This document shows positions 21,753 through 24,114 of a stretch of 24,114 nucleotides of DNA, in pieces (within the stretch, counting starts at the first letter, position 1; every line of letters begins with the position of its first letter). This stretch comes from JBQTIQ01 sp052387955 (GTDB lineage: Bacteria > Actinomycetota > Acidimicrobiia > Acidimicrobiales > JACDCH01): contig JBQTIQ010000028.1 of assembly GCA_052387955.1 (NCBI GenBank), positions 1-24,114 on the forward strand. Direction: 5' to 3'. The position numbers were made by a program, and so were the translations under genes. Under the pieces are notes generated by a model. The model saw nothing but the letters and a program-made list of their open reading frames with translations. It ran no database searches and was not told where the DNA came from.

Positions 21753-22138
21753 CGAGCGGGGGCCGACAACCGGACCTCGGTCACGTGACCGCCGATCACG
21801 TCCAATGCGGCCACGGGCGCCAACCGGTGGTCGAGGATCTCGTAGCGGCCCTCGAGCACGGCCGGGAACAACGCCACCGGCACCTCGGCGCCAGCGACGG
21901 CCCGGAGATGGACGCCGGTATGGAAACGCGCCTCCGGCCTGCCGGCAGGGCAGATGTCCAGTTCCCCGCCGGCGGGCACCGCGTCGAGGTACGCCACCAC
22001 GGCGCCGATGTCGTCGCCGATGTCCAGCACCGGGGTGACGCCGGGCGTGATCTGGCCTTCGAGCGTGCCCGGGAGCCGCGACCGGGTGCGGCCGCCCGTC
22101 AACCTCGACCGCCGAGGCGAGCATCGAGGCGCCGGCAC
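21749..22138 (-). CDS. Small conserved hypothetical protein after DUF4331 gene
   Basis: Up to 129 residues from GTG 22138, seven bases after the DUF4331 stop; the true start may be later, because clear protein-like sequence begins only near LPGTLEGQITPG. The body is beta-rich: VLDIGDDIGAVVAYLDAVPAGGELDICPAG, then FHTGVHLRAV, VALFPAVLEGRYEIL and VIGGHVTEVRL. Small proteins with the pattern GDDIGAxVxY...RFHTGVHxR...GRYEI occur in other actinobacteria as I recall them, function unknown. No signal peptide is evident. Its TAG overlaps the convergent SDR stop within the palindrome CTAG. Confidence 0.68.
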   Translation of the reverse strand: MPAPRCSPRRSRLTGGRTRSRLPGTLEGQITPGVTPVLDIGDDIGAVVAYLDAVPAGGELDICPAGRPEARFHTGVHLRAVAGAEVPVALFPAVLEGRYEILDHRLAPVAALDVIGGHVTEVRLSAPAR

Positions 22139-22145
22139 AGGCCCG

Positions 22146-23522
22146 TCATGCGGCCGGGACCTCGAAACCGCTGTGGGGCGTGCCGAGGTACGGGAACTCG
22201 TCGAGGAAGTCGCGGGGCGCCGGGGGCACGAAGGTGCCGTCTTCGATCAGCCCGGCGGCACCGTCGGGCGTGTAGCCGGGGGCGACCAGCGGGTAGGTGA
22301 GGCCAGCAACGGCCCGGAGCTCGATGGTCACGACGTCGTCGCCGACCCTGCGCCCGTTGGGGAAACCGGCAAGATCGTTGCCGAGCAGGCCCAGACGGTT
22401 GGGCACCGCCGCCGGGGGGACCGCCACGTTGAGGCGGAGCATGTCGGCCAGCACCGGTCCGGTGAAGTTCTGGAAGCCGGGGATGATCCCGGCCGGGAGA
22501 CCGGTGAGCAGGATCGCCACCAGGTCGTTGCGGTCGGCGTCCAACGCGGCCAGGTTCGGGAACACGCCGGGATAGAGCACCGGGAGGAGCCCGGCGAGCT
22601 CGGGGCGCCGGACGAAGGCGGCGAACTGCGAGTCGTCGCCGGGCGTCAGGCTGTTCCACCGGTCCTTCTGGCCCATTGGCACGATGACCTCGTTGAACAG
22701 CGGGTTGCCCAGACGGGACACCTGTGTCCACGGGCCGACCGGTGTACCGACGCCCAAGCTTCGCAGCGATGCCCGCTGACGGCTGGCGGCGGCCCACACG
22801 CCGATCACCGCCGACGGTGCCATCACGTCGGTCGGTGCCGACCCGTCGCGGGTCAGATCGGAGATGGGGACCTGGATGGCGATCGTGTGGACGTTGACGT
22901 CCTTGAGGCTGTCGACGCCGTTGGGAGAGGCGCCCGGCAGCTTGATGAGGTGTAGGCCCTGGAAGGGCCGGAGGGTGCCCAGGTCGAAGATGGAACCGAG
23001 ATCGACGAAGAACCCCTCGGCCCGCTGCCCGGCGAATACCCGAGCGCCGCCGGGAAGGTCCTGGACTGCGGCCGCGGCCAGCGATCCGTAGTCCGGCGTC
23101 GACCGGGGGCCGATGTTGCAGGGAGGGCAGGGGACGTCCCGGGCGAGCACGACCGGGCGCCGGCGGCCGCGCACCGAGTCGACCCGGGTGACGGTGTAGG
23201 TCTGGCGGCGGTTCCAGCTGGGACTGGTCAGGCTGTCGATCGGCCCGGTGTTGTAGAGGAACGTCGCCGGGTTGGTGACCTGCGTCGTGAACTGGAACTG
23301 GTAGGTCACGTTGGGTCGGCCGTCACCATCGTTGTCGACATGGATCTCGTACAGGACGTCGTCGCCGAACTCGTAGAAGTTCGGGCCGCCGGCCGGCGCC
23401 TCCACCGGGACGTAGTTGGTGATCAGCGTGACGGTGTTGCCGGGAGTGACGAAGGCGTAGGTATCGGTGCTGTCGGCGACCGGGTCCTTGGAGATGGCCG
23501 GTGCTTCACGATGTGAGCTCAT
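22146..23522 (-). CDS. DUF4331 family protein
   Basis: A 458-residue protein from ATG 23522. DUF4331 hallmarks: MSSHREAPAISKDPVADSTDTYAFV at the start, FYEFGDDVLYEIHVDNDGDG with an Asp-rich loop that could bind calcium, YQFQFTTQV, and the C-terminal GTPHSGFE near the end. Two CxxC-like cysteines (CPPC at about 132-135) are notable. No signal peptide is present, so it is either cytoplasmic or exported piggyback with a partner. The 96-residue gene 14 bases upstream has a Tat signal, which makes hitch-hiker export possible. The family's biochemical role is unknown. Confidence 0.93.
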   Translation of the reverse strand: MSSHREAPAISKDPVADSTDTYAFVTPGNTVTLITNYVPVEAPAGGPNFYEFGDDVLYEIHVDNDGDGRPNVTYQFQFTTQVTNPATFLYNTGPIDSLTSPSWNRRQTYTVTRVDSVRGRRRPVVLARDVPCPPCNIGPRSTPDYGSLAAAAVQDLPGGARVFAGQRAEGFFVDLGSIFDLGTLRPFQGLHLIKLPGASPNGVDSLKDVNVHTIAIQVPISDLTRDGSAPTDVMAPSAVIGVWAAASRQRASLRSLGVGTPVGPWTQVSRLGNPLFNEVIVPMGQKDRWNSLTPGDDSQFAAFVRRPELAGLLPVLYPGVFPNLAALDADRNDLVAILLTGLPAGIIPGFQNFTGPVLADMLRLNVAVPPAAVPNRLGLLGNDLAGFPNGRRVGDDVVTIELRAVAGLTYPLVAPGYTPDGAAGLIEDGTFVPPAPRDFLDEFPYLGTPHSGFEVPAA

Positions 23523-23536
23523 TGGTCGTGCGCCCT

Positions 23537-23827
23537 TCAGCCGATGGCCCTGGCGATCTTCGCCACGAGCGCCCGGTCGTTGATGACGATCTCTCGATCG
23601 CCGACGAGGATGCCGACCTCACCGGCCTCGGCATTGCGCACGTGCAAGACCATCGGTTGCTGCAGTGCAGAGATTTCCTCGGGCCGCGGCCCGGAGTCGG
23701 CGTCGGCGACGGCGTTCACACCGACTACCGACAGGCCCAGGCCGCCGGCAGCGGCCACCCCGGCTGCTCCGACTGATCCCTGCCGTAGAAACGAGCGACG
23801 CGACACCGATCCCACGCCATCCTCCAT
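23537..23827 (-). CDS. Small Tat-signal secreted protein
   Basis: A 96-residue protein from ATG 23827; the frame extends upstream but this start places the twin-arginine motif SRRSFLRQGS at residues 8-17 of a typical Tat signal. A hydrophobic, Ala/Gly-rich h-region (VGAAGVAAAGGLGLSVVG) and VNAVADADS cleavage-like site follow. The mature part is only about 55 residues: RPEEISALQQPMVLHVRNAEAGEVGILVGDREIVINDRALVAKIARAIG. Such a short mature chain is unusual for a Tat substrate. It is 14 bases upstream of the DUF4331 gene, likely co-transcribed. It may carry DUF4331 or act as its exported partner. Confidence 0.82.
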   Translation of the reverse strand: MEDGVGSVSRRSFLRQGSVGAAGVAAAGGLGLSVVGVNAVADADSGPRPEEISALQQPMVLHVRNAEAGEVGILVGDREIVINDRALVAKIARAIG

Positions 23828-23988
23828 ATTCGCCGAGCTCGCCCGAGAGCGGTCGTGCTCTCGGGTCACCCCTTTTCGCTGCCGGGCGGCCCGGCGGATC
23901 ATCGGGCGGGCCGAACGGCCCCAACGCGACCGGGGCGCCGACGGGAGAAACCGCCTCGATCCACGTGTCCTGCCCGGTTGGTCCGACA

Positions 23989-24018
23989 CTAAGGGTCCAC
24001 GCCAGGTTAAATCGCGCG
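23989..24018 (+). repeat. Left terminal inverted repeat of ISAzo13-like element
   Basis: CTAAGGGTCC followed by acgccagg... matches 20 of 30 positions with the reverse complement of 98-127, the other IS end in this window. It lies 45 bases before the likely transposase start at 24034. A -10-like TATCTT lies between the repeat and the start codon. Confidence 0.58.
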
Positions 24019-24033
24019 TGGTATCTTGGCGGT

Positions 24034-24114
24034 GTGGAGGTCACGCCGGAGGGGCTCGCGCGATTCTTCACGGTGGTGCTGCCGCACATGAACGAGGTGC
24101 AGCGGCGGGTGGTA
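24034..24114 (+). CDS. ISAzo13-type transposase, N-terminal end (partial)
   Basis: The first 27 codons from GTG 24034 read VEVTPEGLARFFTVVLPHMN and then EVQRRVV, running off the right edge. The pattern xxLPHLNExQRRVVAG is the recognisable N-terminus of ISAzo13-family transposases as I know them, and the terminal repeat just upstream supports it. Same orientation as the C-terminal transposase fragment at the left edge. The start could also be a nearby upstream codon. Confidence 0.62.
   Translation, partial: MEVTPEGLARFFTVVLPHMNEVQRRVV

Noticed and set aside
21954..22955. 333-codon plus-strand open frame opposite the DUF4331 gene
   Set aside because: Antisense shadow of DUF4331; the minus frame has clear family motifs from start to end.

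Overview
The window is high-GC DNA (GC-rich third positions, many GTG starts, 4-base start/stop overlaps) from an actinobacterium. The gene mix (polyhydroxyalkanoate synthesis, SAM-IV-like riboswitch, DtxR-type iron box, DUF4202 and DUF4331 proteins) would suit Acidimicrobiia, but the class is an inference. Both window ends lie inside ISAzo13-type transposase genes in the same orientation, so this is either a region between two direct IS copies or a contig broken at IS repeats.

Layout. Bases 1-2011 are accessory: the 3' end of a transposase with its terminal repeat, a frameshifted DNA methyltransferase truncated at that IS end, and a DUF433/DUF5615 toxin-antitoxin pair with a frameshifted toxin. 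They end at a tRNA-Gly(GCC) whose 3' end faces this debris, which fits an old island boundary. Bases 2062-5712 hold a proline-repeat protein with a PH-like C-terminus, a two-gene unit with a DUF4202 protein, an anchored secreted protein, and an Fpg/Nei DNA glycosylase, all on the minus strand. Bases 5772-8310 are a methionine operon: a SAM riboswitch, metX and a Cys/Met PLP enzyme overlapping by 8 bases. Then come an NTF2-like protein and an unknown protein on the minus strand, and a plus-strand iron cluster (small unknown protein, Bfd-like ferredoxin, bacterioferritin) behind a DtxR/IdeR-like box.

Bases 10591-14159 (minus) carry a coiled-coil membrane protein translationally coupled to a secreted binding-protein-like gene, then a solitary N6-adenine methylase. 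Bases 14216-16473 (plus) are a second sulfur unit: Fur-family regulator, MetY-type O-acetylhomoserine sulfhydrylase and a CoA-binding protein. A beta-carbonic anhydrase lies convergent to it. Bases 17218-21752 are a PHA island: class I synthase, PhaZ-like hydrolase, phasin with a strong promoter, XRE regulator and an SDR dehydrogenase. Bases 21749-23827 (minus) encode a small Tat-exported protein, a DUF4331 protein and a small conserved protein, and the second IS begins near 23989.

The main themes are duplicated sulfur-assimilation enzymes under two kinds of control (SAM riboswitch; Fur-type metalloregulator linkage), an iron-storage cluster whose bacterioferritin lacks both ferroxidase histidines, and a compact PHA locus carrying its own candidate regulator. 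No CRISPR array or rRNA was seen.
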